Positions 9,788 to 17,445 are shown, numbered from the stretch's first letter. The stretch: 19,267 nt of DNA from Dechloromonas sp. (GCA_017302355.1 JAFLDQ010000061.1:1-19267), one strand, 5' to 3'. The notes: generated by a model not told the origin, from the sequence alone. Translations and numbers: made by a program.

Positions 9788-10915
9788 TTATGAACCGATG
9801 CGGGTTCGCTCCGCGTGCAAGTAACGAATTACCTGCTGCATCTCCACAGCATCCTCATAGTGCGGATCCCAATAGCGGTTGGCCTCGATCAGGACCGGCC
9901 CGGCGGAGGTCGCGGCAATGTCCCACCCGAGGCATCGCGAAGGAAGAAAGGCCAATGCCGCTCTCTTTCCTAGCTTGACGATGTCATTCCACATAGGGGG
10001 CTGCAGGCCAATGAGACTAAGCCCTGTGACTGGATGCTGCTCAACTTGATGCAACCCGAAACCGAAGGGGTGGCGACTTTTCATGAAGCATTTCTGCATC
10101 GTTCCGTCGGCTGGATCGATCACACAGAAGACATTGTCCTTTCCCGCACCACCGAAATTGTCGAACTCGGCCTTCTCGTCCGCCAGACGCCATCCCGCAA
10201 GCAATATCCTCACGTCACGATTGCCGTCGACATACGTCACCAGGCGCACCGTCTGCAATGCCGGCGAAGGACTGATCCGGGTCACGTCTTCATGATTGAC
10301 CAGTTTCGGCTGAACCAGCCATGAATCGAAATCGCCATGCCGGACCAGATGCGTCTTCAATGTCTCGCCGGCATGCTCTGAGCTGGTGTCGCCGCAGGAA
10401 AATACGAGGACACCCCGGCCAAGGGCGCCGTCGCGCGGTTTGATCACATAGGCGCCCGGCGGCAGCCTTGCAGCGAGTGCATCGATGACATCTCCACCGG
10501 CAATTTCTTCACGGTTCAACGAGACACTGATCCGGGGGCGGGTTTCCACCACGGCAACGGTCCTGGCGCAGGGCAAGCCGGCCTCTGCACATAGATGCTC
10601 GAACTCCAGCTTGTTTTCGGTCTGATTGGTCAGCTCGACCGGATTGAAGCTTCGCTGGAGCCTGATCATGTCCTCCTTGCTGACAAATTGATCGATATCG
10701 TCCCGGGATCTGGAAACGTTCAGCAGATCCAGTTCAAGCATCTCCGATGGCGAGTATCGCCTCGCGTACAGGTCGAGAAAGCGCAAGCCGATGGCAAGAT
10801 AACTGCCGCCATAGTGTCTACGCGCCTGCCCGACCATCTTGGCGGCCAATCCGGCCTTTCCAACATTGGCACGGAGGCGGTGCCAGAAACTGCTGTTTGG
10901 GGTGTGGGAAATCAT
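9788..10915 (-). CDS. ATP-grasp enzyme of the sugar-transfer-associated type (ATPgrasp_ST-like)
   Basis: A 375-residue cytosolic ATP-dependent ligase. The N-terminal part contains a lid/helical region with NKLEFEHLCAEAGLPCART (residues 101-119), which matches the entry into ATP-grasp domains. The nucleotide-binding Lys159 is in YVIKPRDGALGRGV (156-169). The metal-binding motif ExN is E344-N346 in VLIEANRYWDPHY. The family resembles proteins found with capsule and exopolysaccharide genes, predicted to form amide bonds between a carboxylate and an amino group on a sugar or amino acid. It sits between two acyltransferase genes (55 bp after the FemAB-like gene, 79 bp before the GNAT), so a joint role in modifying a glycan precursor is likely. 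No strong ribosome binding site is visible at 10915. The exact substrate cannot be read from the sequence. Confidence 0.8.
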   Translation of the reverse strand: MISHTPNSSFWHRLRANVGKAGLAAKMVGQARRHYGGSYLAIGLRFLDLYARRYSPSEMLELDLLNVSRSRDDIDQFVSKEDMIRLQRSFNPVELTNQTENKLEFEHLCAEAGLPCARTVAVVETRPRISVSLNREEIAGGDVIDALAARLPPGAYVIKPRDGALGRGVLVFSCGDTSSEHAGETLKTHLVRHGDFDSWLVQPKLVNHEDVTRISPSPALQTVRLVTYVDGNRDVRILLAGWRLADEKAEFDNFGGAGKDNVFCVIDPADGTMQKCFMKSRHPFGFGLHQVEQHPVTGLSLIGLQPPMWNDIVKLGKRAALAFLPSRCLGWDIAATSAGPVLIEANRYWDPHYEDAVEMQQVIRYLHAERTRIGS

Positions 10916-10970
10916 GGCAGGTCATTTCGTCGAAGTTGACTATGGCTCGGGATCGGCTGGCTACCGACGA

Positions 10971-11909
10971 TCAAAGGTTGAAGCGCAGGAATCTTTTCAC
11001 TTTCGCCTTGACGCCGAACTTGTCCAGGGTATCGCCGACCCACCCGGAAAAGCGCCCCATCCGCCAATGGCCATGAGCAAGAATCCGGTTCTTCACGGTG
11101 TTTCTCAGGAACAGGACGTTGACACATGACATTTCGTGCGTGGCAAACAGGCGCTTGTGCTCGGATTCCCCCTCGGTGAAATCAAAGTAGCGGAAACGGC
11201 CTTCGCCGAACATCTGCTCGACGGCCAGCCATTGCAGGACGGTGCCGACCGACCACTTCATGTAGTCAGGGTCGTACCCCAGATAGGCATAGATCAGCGT
11301 TCCATCCTCGACAGGACAATAGAGATACGAAACCGGACGTTCGCGATCGAAGAGGATGTATGCCCGCACCTGATCCTGCGCCGCCAGCGACTCCATCTCG
11401 CGGACGAACCATTCGCTCTCCGGGATTCCGGCCTCAAGGAGTCTTTCCTGATAGGTCTTCTTCGCCACCGCGCGCGCCAACGGGAGAAACTCCCTGAGTT
11501 CATCTGCCGTCCGGTAGGTTCTCCAGCACAGCGTTCCGCCCGAGAACTCGGCGAACTTTCTGAGCTTGCGATTGATCGCCGACCGGGTCTTGGACGAGAA
11601 TTTTTTCTGATACTCCTCGAATGTCGACCGGAAATCGATGATGCAATGCCGATACTGGAGTTGGACATACCGCAGATAGCCTCCGGTCACCCTGATCGGC
11701 GGCAAGGCTTCGGCAACCGGCAGTCCACGCACCAGGAATCCCTGGCTTCCGGCAGCCAGCGGTCCGGCCGGCGCTCCTGGCTGCGTTACCGGGGTCAGCC
11801 GCTTGGCCATCGTCACCGACGACATCTGCAAGGGAAGCGTTGCGCGGAACACGGTCCAGTCGCTCAGCTGATATCTCAGCGCGTAATCCCGGCAGGCGCT
11901 CGCCGTCAT
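10971..11909 (-). CDS. FemAB/CelD-like acyltransferase (GNAT_6)
   Basis: A 312-residue protein with the double-GNAT-like features of the CelD/BcsL and FemAB families. The basic SSKTRSAINRKLRKF helix is at residues 105-119. The conserved stretch YILFDRERPVSYLY is at 184-197. The acyl-binding region YAYLGYDPDYMKWSVGTVL (208-225) is followed by FRYFDFTEGESEHKRLF (239-255). Such enzymes transfer acyl or aminoacyl groups to cell-wall or polysaccharide precursors. Its ATG overlaps the stop of the upstream polysaccharide deacetylase (ATGA at 11909-11906), so the two are translationally coupled and probably act on the same substrate. A deacetylase that frees an amino group and an acyltransferase that modifies it would be a logical pair; this is inference. 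Confidence 0.8.
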   Translation of the reverse strand: MTASACRDYALRYQLSDWTVFRATLPLQMSSVTMAKRLTPVTQPGAPAGPLAAGSQGFLVRGLPVAEALPPIRVTGGYLRYVQLQYRHCIIDFRSTFEEYQKKFSSKTRSAINRKLRKFAEFSGGTLCWRTYRTADELREFLPLARAVAKKTYQERLLEAGIPESEWFVREMESLAAQDQVRAYILFDRERPVSYLYCPVEDGTLIYAYLGYDPDYMKWSVGTVLQWLAVEQMFGEGRFRYFDFTEGESEHKRLFATHEMSCVNVLFLRNTVKNRILAHGHWRMGRFSGWVGDTLDKFGVKAKVKRFLRFNL

Positions 11910-12868
11910 CCAAACCTCCGGCGACCGGCTTGTTCGAGAACTCTCAAGGCTGTTTTCCAGACAGTGGATCTCAGGGGCGCCGGCTGCTGCGTGACCGGAG
12001 CGGGCGACAATCCCTCGAAGCCGCGGACCCGGAAGGAATCGCGGTTGCGGTCGAGGAAGGCGCAGAGTCGCCTGAAACGGGAGACCACCACATCATCCGG
12101 ACGATCCAGGGTCGTGTTCAGCAACTCGTGATTATGAGAGAGGATCATGAACGACCGCCTGCCGGATGCGAGCGCCTGCCAGAGCAAGCCCTCCATCTCG
12201 CGATGCGAGCAGGCCGTCACCTGGGTATGGCGCAGGGACGCCGTGCCGCCGTCAAATACCGTCATGGGGTACTCATGGATGCCGTCGCACTCGAAGGCAT
12301 CCACCATCACCTGGCCCTGCCCCACGCCGCTGTCGAGTCCGAACATCGTGGCGTTGTAGCTGCTGTCGAAACCGATGCCGTTCGCCGTCAGCGCCGCCAG
12401 CGTGTCCCGATTGAAAGCGAAACTGCCTGCCCGGAATGCCGTGCATTCGCCGCCGCCTGACTGCGCGATCAGACGCTTCCCGGCGGCGACGAGAATCTCC
12501 TGTTCGGCTCGGGTGTAATCGCGCAGGTGCTGCCGCTTGCCGCGGATGTTCTCCAACAGGGGTTCGAGCGATTCGTCCACCCATTCGGGGTGCAAATGCA
12601 ACTGAATTTCCTGCTTCGCCTCACGCAGCAAACCGACGATTTCCTGCAGCGGCGCGCTGCCGAATCGCGTCGAGAACAACGGCTCGACGAAAAAAACCCC
12701 GCTCAGGCCGTGATCCTCGAGCACCCTCAAGGTATACGGAAGCGCATAGTCTCCCTGCGCGGTCGACCCGTACACGGAGCGTCTGAATGCTTCGGGAAAT
12801 CTCTTGTCGAGGCTGTCCCAGCCGCCGCACCAGATTTCGACATCGACCGAGAAGAACACGTCAAGCAT
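11906..12868 (-). CDS. Polysaccharide deacetylase-like protein (divergent NodB fold), first gene of the cassette
   Basis: A 320-residue protein with no signal peptide, so probably cytosolic. NodB-type motifs are present in divergent form: SVDVEIW with D9/E11 in place of TFDDG, LHLHPEW with H91/H93 as the metal-binding histidines, FRAGSFAFN with R146 as motif 3, and ILSHNHELL (H245/H247) as motif 5. The HLHPEW variant is that of a subgroup of deacetylase-like proteins found with surface-glycan genes. The fold is likely, but the altered motif 1 leaves activity uncertain. The ATG at 12868 opens a run of four minus-strand genes ending at 9133, with an ATGA overlap to the next. The start has a GAGG about 14 bases upstream. 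De-N-acetylation of a glycan or sugar precursor is the expected reaction. Confidence 0.83.
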   Translation of the reverse strand: MLDVFFSVDVEIWCGGWDSLDKRFPEAFRRSVYGSTAQGDYALPYTLRVLEDHGLSGVFFVEPLFSTRFGSAPLQEIVGLLREAKQEIQLHLHPEWVDESLEPLLENIRGKRQHLRDYTRAEQEILVAAGKRLIAQSGGGECTAFRAGSFAFNRDTLAALTANGIGFDSSYNATMFGLDSGVGQGQVMVDAFECDGIHEYPMTVFDGGTASLRHTQVTACSHREMEGLLWQALASGRRSFMILSHNHELLNTTLDRPDDVVVSRFRRLCAFLDRNRDSFRVRGFEGLSPAPVTQQPAPLRSTVWKTALRVLEQAGRRRFG

Positions 12869-12920
12869 TCAAAATGGCCTCTTCGCCGCGTTTCGCCTTC
12901 CTTCGCGGGACCGCACGCGA

Positions 12921-12936
12921 GGGCGGAAATCCGCCC
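12921..12936 (-). terminator. Short GC-rich hairpin between the 62-aa gene and the deacetylase
   Basis: Perfect 7-bp arms, GGGCGGA (12921-12927) and TCCGCCC (12930-12936), with a 2-nt spacer. There is no T-run, so it may be an attenuator or an mRNA-stabilising stem rather than a full terminator. It sits in the 104-bp gap that also must carry any promoter of the cassette. Confidence 0.3.
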
Positions 12937-12972
12937 GGAAGCAAGAATCCATTCTCGACCGCCGCCAGCGGC

Positions 12973-13161
12973 TCATGAGCCCGAGCGTTTCCGCCCGTTG
13001 CCGTCCGGCGTGAAGAACAAGGCGACGCCGACCGCGATCAAGGCCAGCGGCCACCATTTGCGCAGCAGGGCGACGAGATCGAGTTCTACCAGATCCAGAT
13101 TGACGGCAAGGGCCACCGCACCGATGACGGTCAGGGCGATGGCGGCGAAGTTACCTTTCAT
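12973..13161 (-). CDS. Small membrane protein, LiaI/LiaF-TM-like
   Basis: A 62-residue protein with two hydrophobic helices, about residues 5-22 (FAAIALTVIGAVALAVNL) and 33-50 around WWPLALIAVGVALFF. They are separated by the short amphipathic DLVELDLVALLRK. The pattern of a helix, a short loop ending in KWWPL and a second helix rich in Gly/Val matches the small LiaI-LiaF-type transmembrane domain seen in many bacteria. Function in proteobacteria is unknown; related domains in Firmicutes serve in envelope-stress signalling. The tail is basic (NGRKRSGS). The ATG at 13161 has GAGGAG at ideal spacing. It lies between relA and the deacetylase cassette on the same strand. Confidence 0.75.
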   Translation of the reverse strand: MKGNFAAIALTVIGAVALAVNLDLVELDLVALLRKWWPLALIAVGVALFFTPDGNGRKRSGS

Positions 13162-13181
13162 AAGCGCTCCTCGTATTTCAT

Positions 13182-13280
13182 TCCATTTCCAGACCAACCG
13201 TGACTTTGTCCACTTCGCCTTGCCGTGCTCCTTGCACTGTCGGCGGCTCGTCTTCGCGTCACAATTGATCTGGAAATGGA
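13182..13280. repeat. 99-nt interrupted palindrome between relA and the 62-aa gene
   Basis: The outer arms TCCATTTCCAGA (13182-13193) and TCTGGAAATGGA (13269-13280) are perfect 12-bp inverted repeats. Inside them, after symmetric 6-nt unpaired stretches, GTGAC (13200-13204) pairs with GTCAC (13258-13262). A GTGC/GCAC hairpin lies near the centre. The outer arm ends one base from the relA stop codon. The other arm begins 20 bases upstream of the 62-aa gene start and overlaps its leader. It could fold in the mRNA as a stem, or be the remnant of a small inserted element. Confidence 0.6.
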
Positions 13281-13281
13281 C

Positions 13282-15504
13282 TCAGGCCCGGCGCACGCCG
13301 ACCACGCCGTCGACCTCGTGAATCAGCGTCAGCGTGCGCTGCAGTTGTGGCAGGTTGGTGATCTCGACGGTGAAGCCCATGTGCGCCTTGCCCTGCTTCG
13401 ACTGGGTATTGACGCCGACGACGTTGAGCTTCTCGCGCGTGAAGATCTCGGAAATGTCGCGCAGCAGCCCCTGGCGGTCGTGCGCGTCGACGACGATGTC
13501 GGCGGCGAAGACGCCGGTCGTCTGGCCGCCCCAGGCGGTTTCGATGACACGTTCGGGATGCTGCGCGAGCAGATTGGCGAAGTTGGAGCAATCCATGCGG
13601 TGAATGGAGACCCCCTTGCCGCGCGTGATGAACCCATGAATCTCGTCCGGCGGCGCCGGCTTGCAGCAACGCGCGAGCTGCGTCAGCAACTTGTCGACGC
13701 CGACGATCAGGATGCCCTGATTGCCCTTGGCCGGCCGGCTCGGCCTGGCCAGCACCTCGTCCGGCAGGAACGTTGCGGCCAGCCGGTCGCCGCCGCGCGC
13801 GACAAGATGGAACTGCCGCAGGTTGAGTTCGCCGCGGGCCGCGGCAATGTGCAGGTCATCGGCGCGCGAGAAGCCGAGCTTGTGCGCGAGTTCATCGATG
13901 CTCGCGCCCGTCTGCCCGAGGCGCTGCAGTTCCTTGCCGACGATGGCCCGACCCTCGACCAGGGTTTCCTCGAGCGCCAGGTTGGAGAACCAGGCGCGAA
14001 CCTTGACCCGCGCGCTCCTGGTATGGATATAGCCGAGCGCGGGATTGAGCCAGTCGCGCGATGGTCCGCCATGCTTGGCGGTGATGATTTCGACGCGCTG
14101 CCCGGTCTTGAGCGGCGTGTTGAGCGGAACCAGTTGCCCGTCGACCCTGGCGCCGCGACAGCGGTGACCGAGATCGGTATGCACGCGATAGGCGAAGTCG
14201 ACCGGCGTCGCCCCCTTGCCCAGATCGACCACCTTCCCCTGCGGGGTGATGACATAGAGCGTCTCGTCGAGCGCCGCCTTCTTGTAGTGACTGATCCAGT
14301 CGGAACTGTCGGCGACTTCGTCCTTCCACATCAGCAACTGGCGCAACCAGGCGATCTTCTCGTCGTATTCGTCCTCGTGCGTCCGCTTGCTGCCTTCCTT
14401 GTAGCGCCAGTGCGCGGCGACGCCAAGTTCGGCATGCCTGTGCATCTCCACGGTGCGGATCTGAATCTCCAGGCTGCGCCCGTCCGGACAATGAACCGCC
14501 GTATGCAGCGAGCGGTAGAAATTTCCCTTGGGGTTGGAGATGTAGTCGTCGAACTCCTTGGGAATCGGCGACCACAGGTTGTGGACGACGCCGAGCGCCG
14601 TGTAGCAATCCTTGACGTCGTCGACGATGATGCGCAGCGCACGGATGTCGTAAACCTCCGAGAACTCGACGTTCTTCATGCGCATCTTGTTCCAGATGCT
14701 GTAGATGTGCTTGGGCCGCCCGTAAACCTCGGCATTGCGCACGCCGGCGGCCTCCAGTTCAGCGCTGACCATGTCCACCGCGGCAGCGATGAACTGCTCG
14801 CGCTCGCGGCGCTTCTCGTCGAGCATGCGGGCGATCTTCCTGTAGGTGTCCGGATGCAGGAAGCGGAACGACATGTCCTCGAGTTCCCACTTCAGCTCCC
14901 AGACGCCCAGCCGGTTGGCCAGCGGCGAGTACAGTTCCAGCGTCTCGCGGGCGACCTGGATCCGCAGATCGTCGGGATGCGCGGCATAGAAGCGCAGGGT
15001 CTGGGTGCGGCTGGCGAGGCGCAGCAGGACGACCCGGATATCCTCGACCATGGCCAGCAGCATCTTGCGCAGCACTTCGACCTGCGCCTTCGTTTCGGCA
15101 GGAATGACTTCCCCGCCCTCGATGTTGGCCGCGACAAAACCCCTGGTAATCGGCCGCAGCCGGTTCAGCCGCGAAATGCCGATGACCAGATCGGCCGCCG
15201 CCTTGCCAAAGCGCTGCTCGATCCGCGCGACACCATGTTCGTCATGGAAGGGTATGGCAAACAGCACGGCCGCCATGCGCGAATCGACATCGAGCCTGAG
15301 CCCGGCGATGATCACCGCCATTCCCAGCGCGTGCGACCAGGTACCCTCGCCGCTGCCGAGCACAGCGGTGCCATAGACCTCCCAGGCGAAGGCGACGGAC
15401 TCCCTCAGCGTCGCCGCGTCATCGGGATCCAGCCCCTGGGCAAGGGTGCTGAAGAACTGGTCGAAATCGCTTTGCGCAGCGACCGAATGAAGAAGCGAAA
15501 CCAT
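13282..15504 (-). CDS. relA: RelA-type GTP pyrophosphokinase ((p)ppGpp synthetase), stringent response
   Basis: A 740-residue long RelA/SpoT homologue that makes (p)ppGpp from ATP and GTP/GDP on starved ribosomes. The domains run in order. A degenerate HD hydrolase region spans about residues 55-145. The synthetase domain (about 235-370) has YGRPKHIYSIWNKM, the EFDD motif (317-320) and NFYRSLHTAV. The TGS domain is at 415-475, the conserved-cysteine region (LARCCKPAPP) at about 598-630, and the ACT domain at about 665-740. EFDD matches the EXDD signature of monofunctional RelA rather than the RXKD of bifunctional SpoT/Rel. In the HD region only HDEHG remains where active hydrolases have HDxxED. 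Length fits RelA (E. coli 744). The ATG at 15504 has no Shine-Dalgarno, but a perfect -10 box ends 6 bases upstream. A separate SpoT is expected elsewhere in the genome. Confidence 0.95.
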   Translation of the reverse strand: MVSLLHSVAAQSDFDQFFSTLAQGLDPDDAATLRESVAFAWEVYGTAVLGSGEGTWSHALGMAVIIAGLRLDVDSRMAAVLFAIPFHDEHGVARIEQRFGKAAADLVIGISRLNRLRPITRGFVAANIEGGEVIPAETKAQVEVLRKMLLAMVEDIRVVLLRLASRTQTLRFYAAHPDDLRIQVARETLELYSPLANRLGVWELKWELEDMSFRFLHPDTYRKIARMLDEKRREREQFIAAAVDMVSAELEAAGVRNAEVYGRPKHIYSIWNKMRMKNVEFSEVYDIRALRIIVDDVKDCYTALGVVHNLWSPIPKEFDDYISNPKGNFYRSLHTAVHCPDGRSLEIQIRTVEMHRHAELGVAAHWRYKEGSKRTHEDEYDEKIAWLRQLLMWKDEVADSSDWISHYKKAALDETLYVITPQGKVVDLGKGATPVDFAYRVHTDLGHRCRGARVDGQLVPLNTPLKTGQRVEIITAKHGGPSRDWLNPALGYIHTRSARVKVRAWFSNLALEETLVEGRAIVGKELQRLGQTGASIDELAHKLGFSRADDLHIAAARGELNLRQFHLVARGGDRLAATFLPDEVLARPSRPAKGNQGILIVGVDKLLTQLARCCKPAPPDEIHGFITRGKGVSIHRMDCSNFANLLAQHPERVIETAWGGQTTGVFAADIVVDAHDRQGLLRDISEIFTREKLNVVGVNTQSKQGKAHMGFTVEITNLPQLQRTLTLIHEVDGVVGVRRA

Positions 15505-15510
15505 GCCGGG

Positions 15511-15516
15511 ATTATA
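15511..15516 (-). promoter_or_regulatory. Consensus -10 box of relA, placing the start of transcription at the ATG
   Basis: The minus strand reads TATAAT, CCCGGC, ATG. With the usual 6-7 nt between -10 and start site, transcription would begin at or within a base of the relA ATG, giving a leaderless mRNA. There is no Shine-Dalgarno and no clear -35. An inverted repeat (15523-15541, GAGCG...CGCTC with an inner CG/CG pair) covers the spacer and -35 zone and could bind a regulator. Confidence 0.6.
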
Positions 15517-15770
15517 ACGCCCGAGCGCCGTGGCGCCGCTCAGGCATGATCCTGGTAATCCGGGTTGGGCGCGCCCGCCGGGTGAGGCTCAAGAGGAAGA
15601 AAGTTTGTGGTCATTGGGCGCTCGACGTCCGTCATGCCGGAACACCTGGGCTCTCTTGCGCCATGCCCAAGGTGTGCGTGACGACGCTCTGAAGCCGGGC
15701 AGAAACCTGCCCCGGCTACGCATGTGCGACGAACGAGGCGGGTCGGCATTCCTGATGGCGGGCCTCCGGC

Positions 15771-16742
15771 TCAGGAGCGCCGACGGGACTTCAGCGCCAA
15801 CGCGCCTGCCGCCTTCAGCTCTTTTTCACTGAGCACATAGGTCGACGTATCCGCGAGCCGTTCGACCGCCAGATCGATGAACGCGCGCACGCGCCGAGGC
15901 TGTGCCTCGCGGCTGCCCCAGTACACATGCACGCCGATGTGTTCGCTCATGTGCTGCAGCAGGATCGGCACAAGCCTTCCGGCGCGGATGTGCCTGGCTG
16001 CCGACAGGTTGGCAAGCTGCCCGATCACCTGCCCGGCGAGCACGGCCTCGACTTCCAGCTCCGTGTCGTTGGTCGAGAACGCCGGCACCACGTGCCGGTG
16101 CACGATGTCTCCTTCGATGTTGAGGTACCAGGCCAGCATCTGTCCGGTCGCCGGATGCCTGAATGCGCTGCAGCGATGCGCGGCCAGATCTTCTAGCGAC
16201 CTGGGCGTGCCATGGCGTTCCAGGTACGAAGGCGCGGCGCAGATCATCAGTTGCACCGGGAACAGTCGGCGCGCGATGACGCCCTCGTCGGCTGAAATGC
16301 CGACGCGAAACCCCACGTCCACCCGCTCGTTGACCCAGTTGGTCCTGGCGTCGTCGAGGCGGATGTCGGGCTGCACATCGGGATGTTGCCGGCAGAACTC
16401 GTCGATCACCGGCATCAGGATCGGCAGGAACGAGGACTTCGGGCCGACGATGCGCAGCGGCCCGGCGATCGCATCGGTCGATTCGCGCGCCTGTTCCAAG
16501 GCGCGCTGCAGCGCGGCCAGCGCCGGTTGCGTGGCCTCGAGGAAGCGCTGGCCTTCGTCGGTCAATGACAGGCTGCGTGTGGTGCGGTGCAGAAGGCGAA
16601 CGCCGAGGTGGTCTTCCAGTTGCGCCAGCGCCTAGCTCGCCGCCTGGGGTGTGACGCCCTGCGCCAGCGCGGCGCGCCGGATGCTGCCGAGCTCGACGGC
16701 CTTGGCGAAGGTGGAAATCGCGCGAAACTCGTTGATCGGCAT
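15771..16742 (-). pseudogene. LysR-type transcriptional regulator interrupted by an in-frame amber codon
   Basis: The intact frame would encode 323 residues, a normal LTTR length. Residues 1-36 form the start of the winged helix-turn-helix (MPINEFRAISTFAKAVELGS, then AALAQGVTPQAAS). Codon 37 is TAG (16634-16632). The same frame continues without any shift as ALAQLEDHLGVRLLHRTTRSLSLT, the expected rest of the HTH, and then a complete substrate-binding domain. LTTRs usually have a Lys, Arg or Gln at this position, so one base change from AAG or CAG explains the stop. The ATG at 16742 has AGGAG upstream. Unless the codon is read through, no functional regulator is made; a restart inside would lack DNA binding. 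It is divergent from the SDR/cupin remains and probably once controlled them. A sequencing error cannot be excluded. Confidence 0.85.
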
Positions 16743-16779
16743 CTCTTCTCCTGCTGGCTGCCCGAAGCAGGCAGTAGCA

Positions 16780-16785
16780 AGTATA
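16780..16785 (-). promoter_or_regulatory. Possible lysR -10 in the divergent gap
   Basis: TATACT (5 of 6) lies on the minus strand 37 bases before the lysR ATG. The overlapping plus strand gives TATAAG, so divergent promoters may share this spot, as is common for LysR-regulated loci. CTGCC/GGCAG arms at 16758-16774 could be part of an operator. No strong -35 is seen. Confidence 0.35.
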
Positions 16786-16849
16786 AGCTGATTGTGGAGC
16801 AAGCCTTCACGGCCTAGTGGATTGATGCCGAAGGGCCTGGATTCACGCC

Positions 16850-17092
16850 ATGGCACAGGTCATCACCTTCCTCAAGATCCCGCATACCGAGCCCAACAGC
16901 GACAAGCACGCCCGCAGCCGCAGGTCAGCCGGCTGGGCGTTTCTCGCGATGTTGGGCGCGCTGATGCTGCTGGCGCTGAGCTGGCTGCGCGACACGCACC
17001 CATCGGCTCGGTGCAGTACGGCAGCGGAAGCGTGTCGTCGCTGCCGCTGGCTGCCTTCTCGGACGGCACGCCGTGCACGCTGGTGTGGGTGA
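16850..17092 (+). pseudogene. Fragment of a small membrane protein, divergent from lysR
   Basis: The frame encodes 80 residues. The first 51 look natural: a polar start (MAQVITFLKIPHTEPNSDK) and one hydrophobic helix (AGWAFLAMLGALMLLALSWL). The rest is an Arg/Cys-rich shadow-like tail, so the original gene probably shifted frame or was cut near 17003. Another plus frame continues with SVQYGSGSVSSLPLAAF and TLVWVMAGYLCGG (about 17007-17105). I do not recognise the family. No ribosome binding site precedes the ATG. Confidence 0.3.
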
Positions 17093-17193
17093 TGGCTGGC
17101 TATCTTTGCGGCGGCATCCGTCGCGATGACGTGGCGGCTGAACGGGCCGCAGGCCCACAACACGTCCCAGCCCCAGGATCGGACACCACAACC

Positions 17194-17445
17194 ATGACCC
17201 CAACCCAATTCCAGCCAAGCCCTGAACGTACCGGTAGTCGGCGCCGCTGGCAGCATCGGCGTGCTCGTGATTGCCAAGGCGCTTCGCCGCGGCCACACCG
17301 TGCGCGCTTTGGTATGCGATCCTGCGCGCCGCCGCCTGCCCTTGGGGCGCGCAAGCCGTTGTCGGCGATCTGGCACAGGCATTGTTCGAACCGCTGGACG
17401 CCGGCAACATGGTGGATCCTGGCTGCGCTGCGGTTATCAACTTGC
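17194..17445 (+). pseudogene. Remnant of an NAD(P)-binding SDR/NmrA-type protein with two frameshifts and a lost 3' part
   Basis: ATG at 17194 gives MTPTQFQPSPER. After a shift near 17230 the frame reads VPVVGAAGSIGVLVIAKAL then RRGHTVRALVCDPAR, an unmistakable Rossmann GxxGxxG start with the second strand of the NmrA-like SDR family. After a second shift near 17343 it reads GAQAVVGDLAQALFEPLDAG, the expected third strand with the VVGDL motif. The similarity fades at about 17445, leaving perhaps 80 of the usual 230-300 residues. It cannot make a working enzyme. Such SDR genes are frequent next to LysR regulators and cupin/CMD genes, so this is probably an original member of the locus. Confidence 0.7.

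Noticed and set aside
13225..15549. A long plus-strand open frame opposite relA
   Set aside because: relA is fully supported by its domains on the minus strand; the opposite frame has shadow composition.
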